Shown piece after piece: positions 45,695 through 53,678 of a stretch of DNA of 55,560 nucleotides. Below the pieces are notes generated by a model. That model was not told the origin of the DNA, ran no database searches, and saw only the letters and a program-made list of their open reading frames with translations. Position numbers and translations under genes: made by a program. This DNA is from an uncultured Clostridia bacterium (lineage in GTDB: Bacteria; Bacillota; Clostridia; TANB77; CAG-508), in assembly GCA_947630065.1 (NCBI GenBank), contig CANRGE010000008.1, positions 1 to 55,560 on the forward strand. The letters are read 5' to 3'. The number at the start of each line of letters is the position of its first letter. Positions within the stretch are counted from its first letter, which is position 1.

Positions 45695-45892
45695 TTATTC
45701 AGCCATTATTCGTTTATGGCTTAAATACTCGTTTAGGCAGTCAGCTTTTACCCAAAATTTTCTGCCTATTTTAATACTTGGAAATTCCTCTGAATGAAAT
45801 AACTTCAAGCATTTTTCTTTACCAATATGCAATAGTTTGCATACATCATCTGTTGAGTAAAGCTTTATCTCTAGTTCTTGTGTATTCTGCAT
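45695..45892 (-). CDS. Small HTH DNA-binding protein, excisionase-like
   Basis: A 65-aa protein of the helix-turn-helix excisionase (HTH_17) type: LYSTDDVCKLLHIGKEKCLKLF then FPSIKIGRKFWVKADCLNEYL. It would bind DNA and direct the integrase toward excision, or act as a regulator of the integrase gene. The ATG at 45892 is chosen because AAAGGAGG lies 7 nt upstream; the frame extends further only through a TTG that overlaps this site. Placed directly before the integrase gene, as Xis genes usually are. Confidence 0.85.
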   Translation of the reverse strand: MQNTQELEIKLYSTDDVCKLLHIGKEKCLKLFHSEEFPSIKIGRKFWVKADCLNEYLSHKRIMAE

Positions 45893-45910
45893 AATTTTGC
45901 CTCCTTTCCT

Positions 45911-45961
45911 TGACAATCTTTCTTAAATATTGTATAACTATGTTGTGAAAGATTTGTCAAA
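45911..45961. promoter_or_regulatory. Face-to-face promoters inside an inverted repeat
   Basis: A + strand promoter (TTGACA 45911-45916, 17 nt, TATAAC 45934-45939) points at the cargo operon. A minus-strand promoter (TTGACA 45961-45956, 18 nt, TATACA 45937-45932) points at xis-int. Their -35 boxes are the ends of an inverted repeat TTGACAATCTTTC / GAAAGATTTGTCAA, and their -10 boxes overlap, so both cannot be occupied together. Confidence 0.6.
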
Positions 45962-45982
45962 ACTTTTTAAAATTGTAAATTT

Positions 45983-46011
45983 ATTATACCGTGTTATAGA
46001 AACTTTGTCAA
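45983..46011 (-). promoter_or_regulatory. Consensus promoter for xis-int
   Basis: Perfect TTGACA (46011-46006) and TATAAT (45988-45983) with a 17-nt spacer, reading toward the HTH and integrase genes. Confidence 0.75.
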
Positions 46012-46068
46012 CAGATTTTTAATATATTTTTGAAATATTTCACATTTATTTTTTAGGGGGTTATGAAA

Positions 46069-47172
46069 ATGAAAAAATTACCTCAAGGGAATTTTAGTGA
46101 AGGATTTTATATATGGTTTAATCCAGATGAAAAAGTAGAATATTACTCTACACCAATGTATATGTATAAAACCAAACACGAAGATGATTTGGATAAACAT
46201 ACTAGAAAAATTATTCAAGAAAATGATTTTTATAAAGCAAAACCAAGTAAAAAAGAAGCTGCACCTAAGCACCCTACTTCAATATTTTTTCCTTATGTTG
46301 AGCAATATGGGATGTTTCTAATTAGCTTGTTAAATGCTGATTTCAGTAATTTTTATGATGCTTATAATACATTTTTCTATTTATATGGATTTGAATTACT
46401 AAAGGAATATGTTCCTTATAAAGAATTAGTTTCTACATATAAAACAGAAGAAAAGCTAGTTGAAATTATGAAAAGAATTTATGAAGATTCTGAAGCAGAA
46501 CTATATGAAATTCAAAGTAATTTTAGAGAGTGTGTAGATTTTGTGTATAACTTGAATGGAAATGATGAATTAAAGGATTCTGAAATTATTTCAAAATTTA
46601 CTGCTTTTTTGATAACACATCAAAATGATTTGTACACATATTCAAATGATATTGAAGTTATATTAGATACGTACTCTAATAAGAATGATAAGTTTTATGG
46701 TTATTCATTAGAGGATTTGACTAAAAAATTGGATAGTAATAGTTCTTTAATTAAGATGAATAATGTATATACTAGTGAAAAGTTAAAAAGTATTGCTTTT
46801 GTGGTGCTGGAGCAACTGGTAAAGAATTATCATTTGCCAATAAAAAAATGTCAGTATTGTGGTAGGTACTTCATTCCATCTGTAAGACAGGACGAGCTGT
46901 ATTGTGATCTGCCAAATGAAGATGGAAAGAGTTGTAGAGAAAAAGGTGCAAAACAAACATATAAAAAGAACTTAGAAAACTCTATTGCCTTGTTGGAATA
47001 TAGAAAATCTTATCAAAAGAAGTTTATGAGTGTTGCAAGAAGCAACGGCGATAAACAGTTGGAGAAAGATTTTGAAAACTGGAAGAAAGCAGCACAAGCT
47101 TTGATTAGAGCATATAAGCATGAACAGATTACTGAAGATGAGTTATACAAATGGATGATAAATAATAAATAG
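46069..47172 (+). CDS. DUF6076-like protein with C-terminal zinc-ribbon motif
   Basis: A 367-aa cytosolic protein, first gene of a three-gene operon. The N-terminal two thirds are helical and unassigned. The C-terminal part has CQYCGRYFIPSVRQDELYC followed by CREKGAKQTYKKN, a four-Cys zinc-ribbon-like motif found in DUF6076 and similar proteins of Firmicute accessory regions. The ATG at 46069 is preferred over 46063, since AGGGGG is only 2 nt from the first and 8 nt from the second. The next gene starts 11 nt after its stop. Role unknown; being element cargo beside an AlbA_2 ATPase, a defence or regulatory role is possible. Confidence 0.7.
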   Translation: MKKLPQGNFSEGFYIWFNPDEKVEYYSTPMYMYKTKHEDDLDKHTRKIIQENDFYKAKPSKKEAAPKHPTSIFFPYVEQYGMFLISLLNADFSNFYDAYNTFFYLYGFELLKEYVPYKELVSTYKTEEKLVEIMKRIYEDSEAELYEIQSNFRECVDFVYNLNGNDELKDSEIISKFTAFLITHQNDLYTYSNDIEVILDTYSNKNDKFYGYSLEDLTKKLDSNSSLIKMNNVYTSEKLKSIAFVVLEQLVKNYHLPIKKCQYCGRYFIPSVRQDELYCDLPNEDGKSCREKGAKQTYKKNLENSIALLEYRKSYQKKFMSVARSNGDKQLEKDFENWKKAAQALIRAYKHEQITEDELYKWMINNK

Positions 47173-47183
47173 GAGGCAGTTAA

Positions 47184-48074
47184 ATGTATAAATCAATGTA
47201 CGATATATTAAACAAATCAATAGATTACAACTATGAATATCAAAAGCTCTGGACTATGGCTTTTGAAAAAACCTATTATTCTTATAATACTAGGCACTAT
47301 ACTTTAGAAACAATTTTTGACAAATTTATTGCTCATTGGGATTATAAAGGAACCATATGCTCTACGAACGAATTAGTAACCAATTTACAGCTTGAAAGGT
47401 TTCCTACTACAAGTATTGAAGAAGCCCTGCTTAAGCTGTGTGATTTTATTATTAATGCTAGAGAATTTATATTATTTCAAGAATATAAAATCAACGATGA
47501 AGCAGATGCCGTTGAAGAACATAATAGACTTTTTGGTTCAAGTAAACTCATACCTGTTCCTAAACGACTGCATATAAATGATAAGCTAATGATTGATTTA
47601 GTGAACGAATTACTGAACAGCCTAAATTATGAAGTAATAAAAAAAGATAATTATCAATGTTTTATTGTCAAGAAAAATGTTGATGCAGAAGAAGCTGCTA
47701 AAATAATAGAAGATTCCGACTTATCATCTACTATACTTCAATATAATGATTACTCAATAGTCAATAATGTCAAGGCAAAGCAGAATATTCTAAAAAATCT
47801 GTCTGACTATTTTGAAGGACATAAAAAAGAAATTACATCATTTAATTCAACTCTAGCAAATAATATAAGCTTTGCAATTAATAATTTTAATATTAGACAC
47901 AATAATGTTAAAGGTAAAAACGCAAATGATTTTATAAAAACTATTAAAGATACTGATTTAATAATTTTATATGATAAAACATACTTTTTAATGTTAATTG
48001 CTTTTAGATTATTAGCATTAAAAGAATTTGAACAAGAAATAGAAAATATAAAAAAGAATAACTTTGATAAATAA
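47184..48074 (+). CDS. Cargo protein of unknown function
   Basis: A 296-aa soluble protein, not recognised. It opens MYKSMYDILNKSIDYNYEYQ. The middle has EEHNRLFGSSKLIPVPKRLHINDKLMIDL, and the C-terminal third is helical and asparagine-rich (ISFAINNFNIRHNNVKG). This resembles in flavour the small helical C-terminal domains in abortive-infection proteins, but the match is too weak to assign. A ribosome site (AGGAGG) precedes the ATG. The 11- and 14-nt gaps to its neighbours show it is co-transcribed and probably works with them. Confidence 0.7.
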   Translation: MYKSMYDILNKSIDYNYEYQKLWTMAFEKTYYSYNTRHYTLETIFDKFIAHWDYKGTICSTNELVTNLQLERFPTTSIEEALLKLCDFIINAREFILFQEYKINDEADAVEEHNRLFGSSKLIPVPKRLHINDKLMIDLVNELLNSLNYEVIKKDNYQCFIVKKNVDAEEAAKIIEDSDLSSTILQYNDYSIVNNVKAKQNILKNLSDYFEGHKKEITSFNSTLANNISFAINNFNIRHNNVKGKNANDFIKTIKDTDLIILYDKTYFLMLIAFRLLALKEFEQEIENIKKNNFDK

Positions 48075-48088
48075 TTGGAGGTGTACAT

Positions 48089-49579
48089 ATGACAGAACAA
48101 GAAATTATCAATGTAATACAATACATGCAAAGGTATCAAACAGAAACAGATAAGCTTGAAGCTAAAACAGCTGAAATTGATTTTCCTAAAAAATGTTATG
48201 ATACAATTTCAGGATTTGCAAATAAATATGGTGGAATTATAATATTTGGAATAAATGAGAATAATAATTTTATAGAGCAAGATGTATATGATGTTAATGA
48301 TTTACAAAAGCAAATCACAGCATTATGTACAAATGTAATGGAGCCTAAAATAAGACCAGAATTTTTACCTATTACTTATAACGGAAAAAAATTATTAGCA
48401 GTAAAAATAAATGAAATTCCACAAAATCAAAAACCCTGTTATAATAAAAATATTGGTATGCATAAAGGCTCTTATATTAGAATAGGAGATTCAGATGAAC
48501 CTATGACAGAATATGAAATATATTGTTTGCAAAGTTATAAAGATGGAATTCAAGAGGATTTAAGACCAATTAAACGCGCAACTATTGATGATTTAGATAA
48601 AGAAAAGATAAATGCTTATTTAGAAAAAGTAAAGAAGAATAAGCCTAATTTCTCAAAATTTTCTGATGAAAAAATATTAAAACTTAGTGGTGTCATAGAA
48701 AATAGCACAGACACAATTTATCCAACATTATCCGGAATTATGATGTTTGGTGAATATCCACAAGCATTCTTACCACAATTGTTTGTTGCTTGCATTGTTG
48801 TTCCTGGAACGAAATTAGGCGATGTTGGTGAAATGGGACAAAGATTTGATGACAACAAAAGAGTAGAAGGAACACTTGATGAAATGTTGGATCAAACCTT
48901 AGCTTTCATAAGAAGAAACATTGGAACTAAAGTTATAATTGACAATAACGGAAAAAGAGAAAACATTCCAGAATATCCAATGAAAGCTCTTAGGGAAGCT
49001 GTGGCAAATGCTTTAATACACAGAGATTATAGTATCAGCAGAGAAAGTGCATATATTTATGTACAAATATATAATGATAGAATAGAGATAATAAATCCTG
49101 GAGATTTATACGGAAATAATAGACTTGAAAATTTAGGTACTGACATGATGTTAGAATCTCGTAATAAAAATATTGTAAGATTACTTGAAGAAAAGGGTAA
49201 CATTATAGAAAATAGACATACTGGTATCGCTACTATGAGAGAAGAAATGAAAAAAATGGGATTACTTGAACCTGAATTCGTATCTTTAAGAGGAGATTTT
49301 AAAGTTATTTTTAGAAAGGAAAGAATTAAAAATGGTGAACAAAGCATAAGTCAGGAATTCACTGATAAGTTCACTGATAAGTTCACTGATAAGTTCACTG
49401 AAAGTGAACAAAAAATATTGGATGAATTAGTAAAAAATCCATATATAACACAAACTAAATTAAGCGAATTAATAGGCATATCAAAAAGAAGTATTATAAA
49501 GAATATGAAAAACTTAAAGGATAAAGGAATAATTTATAGAGAAGGTTCTGATAGAAAAGGATATTGGAACATTAAATAA
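48089..49579 (+). CDS. AlbA_2/Schlafen-domain ATP-binding protein with winged helix
   Basis: A 496-aa protein of the widespread AlbA_2 (Schlafen-like) plus ATPase family. The N-terminal AlbA_2 domain shows EAKTAEIDFPKKCYDTISGF then ANKYGGIIIFGI. The middle has a GHKL-type ATP-binding helix (LREAVANALIHRDYS, about residues 302-316) and NPGDLYGNN. A C-terminal winged helix (LSELIGISKRSIIKNMKNL) suggests nucleic-acid binding. Before the winged helix is a tandem FTDK repeat. Last gene of the operon, closed by a terminator. Such proteins are annotated as transcriptional regulators, and several occur in defence loci; the exact role is not decided by sequence. Confidence 0.85.
   Translation: MTEQEIINVIQYMQRYQTETDKLEAKTAEIDFPKKCYDTISGFANKYGGIIIFGINENNNFIEQDVYDVNDLQKQITALCTNVMEPKIRPEFLPITYNGKKLLAVKINEIPQNQKPCYNKNIGMHKGSYIRIGDSDEPMTEYEIYCLQSYKDGIQEDLRPIKRATIDDLDKEKINAYLEKVKKNKPNFSKFSDEKILKLSGVIENSTDTIYPTLSGIMMFGEYPQAFLPQLFVACIVVPGTKLGDVGEMGQRFDDNKRVEGTLDEMLDQTLAFIRRNIGTKVIIDNNGKRENIPEYPMKALREAVANALIHRDYSISRESAYIYVQIYNDRIEIINPGDLYGNNRLENLGTDMMLESRNKNIVRLLEEKGNIIENRHTGIATMREEMKKMGLLEPEFVSLRGDFKVIFRKERIKNGEQSISQEFTDKFTDKFTDKFTESEQKILDELVKNPYITQTKLSELIGISKRSIIKNMKNLKDKGIIYREGSDRKGYWNIK
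49359..49402 (+). repeat. 12-bp tandem repeat inside the AlbA_2 gene
   Basis: TTCACTGATAAG occurs three times in a row plus a partial fourth copy, encoding FTDKFTDKFTDKFTES. The 12-bp unit keeps frame, so copy number could change without breaking the protein; it forms a linker before the winged helix. Confidence 0.85.
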
Positions 49580-49583
49580 TTTT

Positions 49584-49609
49584 AAAAGCCACTCGTATGA
49601 GTGGCTTTT
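49584..49609 (+). terminator. Terminator of the cargo operon
   Basis: A hairpin AAAAGCCACTC-gtat-GAGTGGCTTTT directly after the stop codon. Confidence 0.85.
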
Positions 49610-49692
49610 GCGACGATTACCGTCAACTCAGGTTTGGTCTTTGTGAGACCAAGTAGAAATATTATCTACATTAGATAGTATTCTAATTTATA

Positions 49693-50136
49693 TTATTGTA
49701 CACCTTTTTTTGAAATTGTACATATTTTTTTTAGAAATTTTATAATTTTTTTATACCATTTTTCATCATCAACTTTTATTAATGCTGTTTCTCCTTGTTT
49801 ATCACTCAAATTTTCATTTTTATTATTCTTAAAAATGTTATCAACACTATACATTTCTTCTTGGTTATCAATATAAACCTTATTCAATCTATCTCTTTCT
49901 TCTTTATTTGCAATACAATCTTTATAAATAATTGCCAATATTGCTTTAGCCTCATCAGAAATTGATTGATTAATTATTTCTGTGTTATCTTTAAGAACAA
50001 CATTCTCCTCACATTGACTAGCTACTTCTCTTAATAAACAGATTAATTTATCAGGGATTTTGGTATATATATCTATATCTGAATTATAAATAATCTCTAA
50101 AGCCTCTTTTGCTGAAATAGCTGAAACTGCTTCCAT
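49693..50136 (-). CDS. Small hypothetical protein coupled to the upstream gene
   Basis: A 147-aa acidic, soluble protein, not recognised. The N-terminal half is helical (VSAISAKEALEIIYNSDIDI, then PDKLICLLREVASQCEENVV), and the C-terminus ends in a basic helix (KWYKKIIKFLKKICTISKKG). The ATG at 50136 has AAAGGGG 8 nt upstream and lies 4 nt after the stop of the preceding gene, so translation is probably coupled. The pair is a two-gene unit on the minus strand of the integrated element. Confidence 0.6.
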   Translation of the reverse strand: MEAVSAISAKEALEIIYNSDIDIYTKIPDKLICLLREVASQCEENVVLKDNTEIINQSISDEAKAILAIIYKDCIANKEERDRLNKVYIDNQEEMYSVDNIFKNNKNENLSDKQGETALIKVDDEKWYKKIIKFLKKICTISKKGVQ

Positions 50137-50140
50137 AATA

Positions 50141-50962
50141 TCAACCCCTTTCCCCATCGTCTAAATATATTTCTTTATCCCCAAATCTATTTGGAGTTAC
50201 AGGTTGATTTGGATCTCTATTGAATTCTTTCCACTTTTCTCTAAAAAATCTATACATCTTTTTAAATATATTAGACTTATTAGAAAGCATTTGTTCAACA
50301 TTTACTGAATAATCTTCAATTTTATACACATTTTTTCCTCTTTTGAACCCCACAGAACGTTTTATTAAATTTGTTTCTGTTGCTAACACTCTCATACTAG
50401 GTGTAAGTTTTCCTTTTGGAGTCAAATCTCTGTCTATAATTTCTCTAGTAGCTACTAAATCATCTACCACATCAAGTAGTTGAATTGGTGTGATTCCAGA
50501 AATTTCAACACGCTTATCTGCAATCTGATTTTGTGCCCATGCAATTGCCTCTATACCAAAAATTGTTTTTTCATCTAAATATAATATATCTGTATTATAT
50601 ATACCTCGTTCTGGATGTTTACCGGTTACACGTCTAACAGAGTCTATACTTGTTTTAATTGTCCTATCTCTTACAGCAAAATTATTTCCAGGTACAATAC
50701 TTCCTATTGTTCTATTTGATTTGTAAGCACTATATAACTGCATAGCCTGTTCTAACCTTTTTCTCTCAAATTGTTCAGGTGTCATATTTTCTAAAATTCT
50801 TCTTTGTTCAGCTTCATTTGATTTGTCTGGAAATGTACTATCTCTATATATTCCACTAAATCTCTGATTATATCTTTGCGTTTTAAGTTCTTCTTTCTTT
50901 TCTTGCAATAGTCTTCCGTCAGTTTGAAGAACAGCAATAATTTCATCATATTTATATACCAT
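50141..50962 (-). CDS. Hypothetical protein of the integrated element
   Basis: A 273-aa soluble protein, not recognised. The N-terminal quarter is charged and helical (LLQEKKEELKTQRYNQRF, then EQRRILENMTPEQFERKRLE). A mid region VRRVTGKHPERGIYNTDILY and ISGITPIQLLDVVDDLVATR follows. The C-terminus is basic, with RFFREKWKEFNRDPNQPVTP. There is no signal peptide or membrane segment. An excellent ribosome site (AAAGGAGG) precedes the ATG. Its stop is 4 nt before the start of the next gene. No motif indicates a function. Confidence 0.65.
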   Translation of the reverse strand: MVYKYDEIIAVLQTDGRLLQEKKEELKTQRYNQRFSGIYRDSTFPDKSNEAEQRRILENMTPEQFERKRLEQAMQLYSAYKSNRTIGSIVPGNNFAVRDRTIKTSIDSVRRVTGKHPERGIYNTDILYLDEKTIFGIEAIAWAQNQIADKRVEISGITPIQLLDVVDDLVATREIIDRDLTPKGKLTPSMRVLATETNLIKRSVGFKRGKNVYKIEDYSVNVEQMLSNKSNIFKKMYRFFREKWKEFNRDPNQPVTPNRFGDKEIYLDDGERG

Positions 50963-51087
50963 CTTTTCCTCCTTTGTATATCTTTATATTATTTATTAAT
51001 TTTTTCTCTTTATTCTTACTTGTGATGGGTTTTATATTTTTATCTTATCATAACTATTAAGAAATTACTATTTTTTCAGTTAAAAAA

Positions 51088-51116
51088 TTGCATAAATTTT
51101 TTCATTATGTTAGAAT
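51088..51116 (+). promoter_or_regulatory. Promoter of the leucine-rich lipoprotein gene
   Basis: TTGCAT (51088-51093), a 17-nt spacer and TAGAAT (51111-51116), 45 nt before the ATG. Confidence 0.6.
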
Positions 51117-51161
51117 TGTAATATATTAAATATCTGAACAAAAGTAAAAGGAGGATTCTTT

Positions 51162-52142
51162 ATGAAAAGAAAATTTTTAAGTATGTTTTTTATAAGCATA
51201 ATGCTTATAGCAACTGTATTTATACTAACAGGTTGCGGAAAAGGTGAAAAAGCAGATACAAATAGTAATAATAACTCTTCAAGTGAAAATAACAAATATG
51301 CAAGCGAAGATTTATTACTTTTTAAGTTTAATGAAGAAAAGAAAACAGCTACATTGACTGGTATATCTGACAAAACAGTTGCAAAAGTTAAAATTCCAGA
51401 AAAAGTAGCTAAAGAAGGTAATACATATACTGTAACAGCTATCGGAAGCAAAAGCTTTTCTAATTGCGAGAATTTAGAAGAAGTTGTTATTCCTAATACT
51501 ATATCAATACTAGCTATCGATTCTTTTAGCCGTTGTACAAAGCTTGATAACGTTATCATACCTAATAGTGTGAAAGAAATAGGTGATGAAGCATTTTATG
51601 AATGTACATCTTTAAAAAATATTACAATCTCTGATGGAGTAACTAAAATAGGCTCTTATGCATTTAACAAATGTACAAGTTTAACAAATGTAACTATACC
51701 TAATTCTGTTACTTCAATTGGTAGTTTTGCATTCTTCTATTGTGAAAATTTAGAAAATATAAAACTATCAAGTAATCTGGATTCAATTTCTAGAAGTATG
51801 TTTCAAGGTTGTAAATCTCTTAAAAACATAAATTTGCCAAACAAAATCACAAGAATAGGTAATTCTGCATTTTTTGGTTGTACTAATTTAAATAATATAA
51901 CTATCCCAACATCAGTAACTCTTATTGAAATGAATGCATTCTCTAATTGTTCTTCTTTCACAGAAATTACAATTCCATCTAGTGTAAAAAGAATAGAAAA
52001 ACTTATTTTTCAAAGCTGTAAAAACTTAAAAAATATATACATTGAATCTACCAAAGAAGACCTTGACGGTTCAAACTTTTTATCTGATTTTAATTTAAAG
52101 GATATGAATATTGAAGGCTGCGTAGTTCATTGGAAAGAATAA
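51162..52142 (+). CDS. BspA-type leucine-rich repeat lipoprotein
   Basis: A 326-aa surface lipoprotein. The signal peptide ends in the lipobox LTGC (Cys about residue 26), so the mature protein is lipid-anchored on the outside of the membrane. A Ser/Asn-rich spacer is followed by nine LRR_5 (BspA/TpLRR) repeats of about 23 residues with the pattern AFxxCxxLxxIxIPxSVxxIG. These fold as a curved solenoid and usually bind host or microbial ligands. The ribosome site AAAGGAGG is strong and the gene has its own promoter and terminator. It is cargo of the integrated element; its ligand is unknown. Confidence 0.9.
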   Translation: MKRKFLSMFFISIMLIATVFILTGCGKGEKADTNSNNNSSSENNKYASEDLLLFKFNEEKKTATLTGISDKTVAKVKIPEKVAKEGNTYTVTAIGSKSFSNCENLEEVVIPNTISILAIDSFSRCTKLDNVIIPNSVKEIGDEAFYECTSLKNITISDGVTKIGSYAFNKCTSLTNVTIPNSVTSIGSFAFFYCENLENIKLSSNLDSISRSMFQGCKSLKNINLPNKITRIGNSAFFGCTNLNNITIPTSVTLIEMNAFSNCSSFTEITIPSSVKRIEKLIFQSCKNLKNIYIESTKEDLDGSNFLSDFNLKDMNIEGCVVHWKE

Positions 52143-52149
52143 TAAAAAA

Positions 52150-52187
52150 AATAATAAAACGGATAAATTTTATCCGTTTTATTATTT
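52150..52187 (+). terminator. Terminator after the lipoprotein gene
   Basis: An 18-bp stem (AATAATAAAACGGATAAA and its complement) with T tracts on the + strand; it may also serve the convergent relaxase gene. Confidence 0.85.
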
Positions 52188-52237
52188 TTCTTTATATTAG
52201 TACTTTCTAAATTCTTTCATATTAACATTTTCCTTCC

Positions 52238-53458
52238 CTACCACATATCTAATTCTTCTTCCTCATCTTTCATAATTTCATATTTAATTTGTTCCTCAAC
52301 TCTAAAATTCATATTAGTTTCCTTTTGAAAATCTCTCATAAGCTGTTCTTCAGATGATACAGAAAATTTATTACATATCCAAGTAATAAACTTTGATACT
52401 GTTACTTTAAATCTATCTATTATTTTATATAATTTTGCATTTTCATTATCTAAATCATCTATTATTTTATTAAATTTTTTCTTAGTCTGTCCCATTTCAT
52501 TATCATACTCATCTTTTAATTTTAATGTTCTGATTTCAAATTCTTCTTCCAAATCCCTACATTTGGTTTTAAGTTCTTGATTTTCTCGTAATATTTCATT
52601 TTTCTCTTTTTGATATTTTTCTGCTATATCAACTACTTTAGCTTGTTTTGAAAGTTCTTTATGTAATTCTAAATTATTTCTATACAGCTCCTCTATTAAC
52701 TCATCTTTTGGCTTTATAATATTTTCTACTATTTTTTCATCTCTGTTTAGCATAATCTTTTTGAAATTTTTAATATTTGGAATTTCTGGCAAATCTAATT
52801 TTATGCTATTCAATACTTTCTTTGTGTTTTCAAAATTTGTAATAGCTTTATATTCCTTAATATCAAGATGTTCCCTTTTAGTTTCTTCCGCAGGTAAACC
52901 TCTTTCCAAATCAAAGCCCTTTGACTTAACATAGCTCCAATAAGCATTTTGTAGATTTCTGTAACTGTCTCTACCTTTCCAAAATTCTCTGCAACAAATT
53001 TTATCTATATTATTGCCATCTTTATCTTTTGAATGAATTACTGGCACATACACTAAATGCATGTGTGGGCTTCCTTCATCTAAATGTACTACTGCTGATA
53101 ATATATTTCTTTCTCCTAGATTATTGTAATTACACACAAATTTATAGCTTTCCTCGAAGTATCTTCTAGTTTCCTTTTCGCCAATTTTATTAAAGAAGTT
53201 ACTATCAGATGTAATTACCATTTCACAAACAATAATGCTGTTACTTCTAATCTGCCCCTTTAGGTCGTATTTTTCTTTTAGCTTGTCAAATTCTTTTACA
53301 TAGTTTAATTCATTTTTCTTTATATAATAATTCATATATGATTTGCTTACATCTATATCTTTGTTAGTATGATTTTTTGCTCGTCTGTCATTGTGCACAC
53401 ATCTGCCTTGAGCTTCTGCTCTTGTTAATTTCTCGTTTCTTATAATTGCATAACTCAT
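52238..53458 (-). CDS. mobV: MobV-family relaxase (Pre/Mob plasmid recombination protein)
   Basis: A 406-aa relaxase that would nick oriT and lead the element's DNA strand into a helper conjugation channel. MSYAIIRNEKL with the following RxxNDRR region is the family's N-terminal motif. The metal-binding motif HLDEGSPHMH (His125, His132, His134) is the MobV HxDExxPHxH signature. The C-terminal half is a long coiled coil (about residues 240-350). The start at 53458 matches the family opening MSYA; an in-frame ATG 18 nt upstream is possible. It is next to a cluster of hairpins that probably includes oriT. Confidence 0.92.
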   Translation of the reverse strand: MSYAIIRNEKLTRAEAQGRCVHNDRRAKNHTNKDIDVSKSYMNYYIKKNELNYVKEFDKLKEKYDLKGQIRSNSIIVCEMVITSDSNFFNKIGEKETRRYFEESYKFVCNYNNLGERNILSAVVHLDEGSPHMHLVYVPVIHSKDKDGNNIDKICCREFWKGRDSYRNLQNAYWSYVKSKGFDLERGLPAEETKREHLDIKEYKAITNFENTKKVLNSIKLDLPEIPNIKNFKKIMLNRDEKIVENIIKPKDELIEELYRNNLELHKELSKQAKVVDIAEKYQKEKNEILRENQELKTKCRDLEEEFEIRTLKLKDEYDNEMGQTKKKFNKIIDDLDNENAKLYKIIDRFKVTVSKFITWICNKFSVSSEEQLMRDFQKETNMNFRVEEQIKYEIMKDEEEELDMW

Positions 53459-53496
53459 ATTAATTAGCTGCTCCATTCAACAGGATAAGTTCTACT

Positions 53497-53678
53497 TGTC
53501 TAACACACTAGACAAACAAGTTTGTCTGTGTGGCAGGAGTTCCTGCACCCTCGCATAAAAACGCCTAGCATTTTTATGCTTACTAAAATAACTAGCACGT
53601 TATTTTAGTAAATGAAATTGCCCATTAGCTCTGCATAGCAATTTCATTTCAGTAGCAAATTTATCAATTTGCTACTGC
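53497..53678. other. Hairpin cluster, oriT candidate for MobV
   Basis: Seven consecutive inverted repeats occupy 182 bp between the relaxase start and the end of rep: 53497-53516, 53511-53528 (overlapping the first, so mutually exclusive), 53534-53547, 53554-53580, 53581-53612 (13 bp perfect), 53611-53650 (12 bp) and 53651-53678 (12 bp, overlapping the rep stop). MobV origins lie just upstream of mob and use such repeats. The last one or two may instead terminate rep. Confidence 0.6.
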
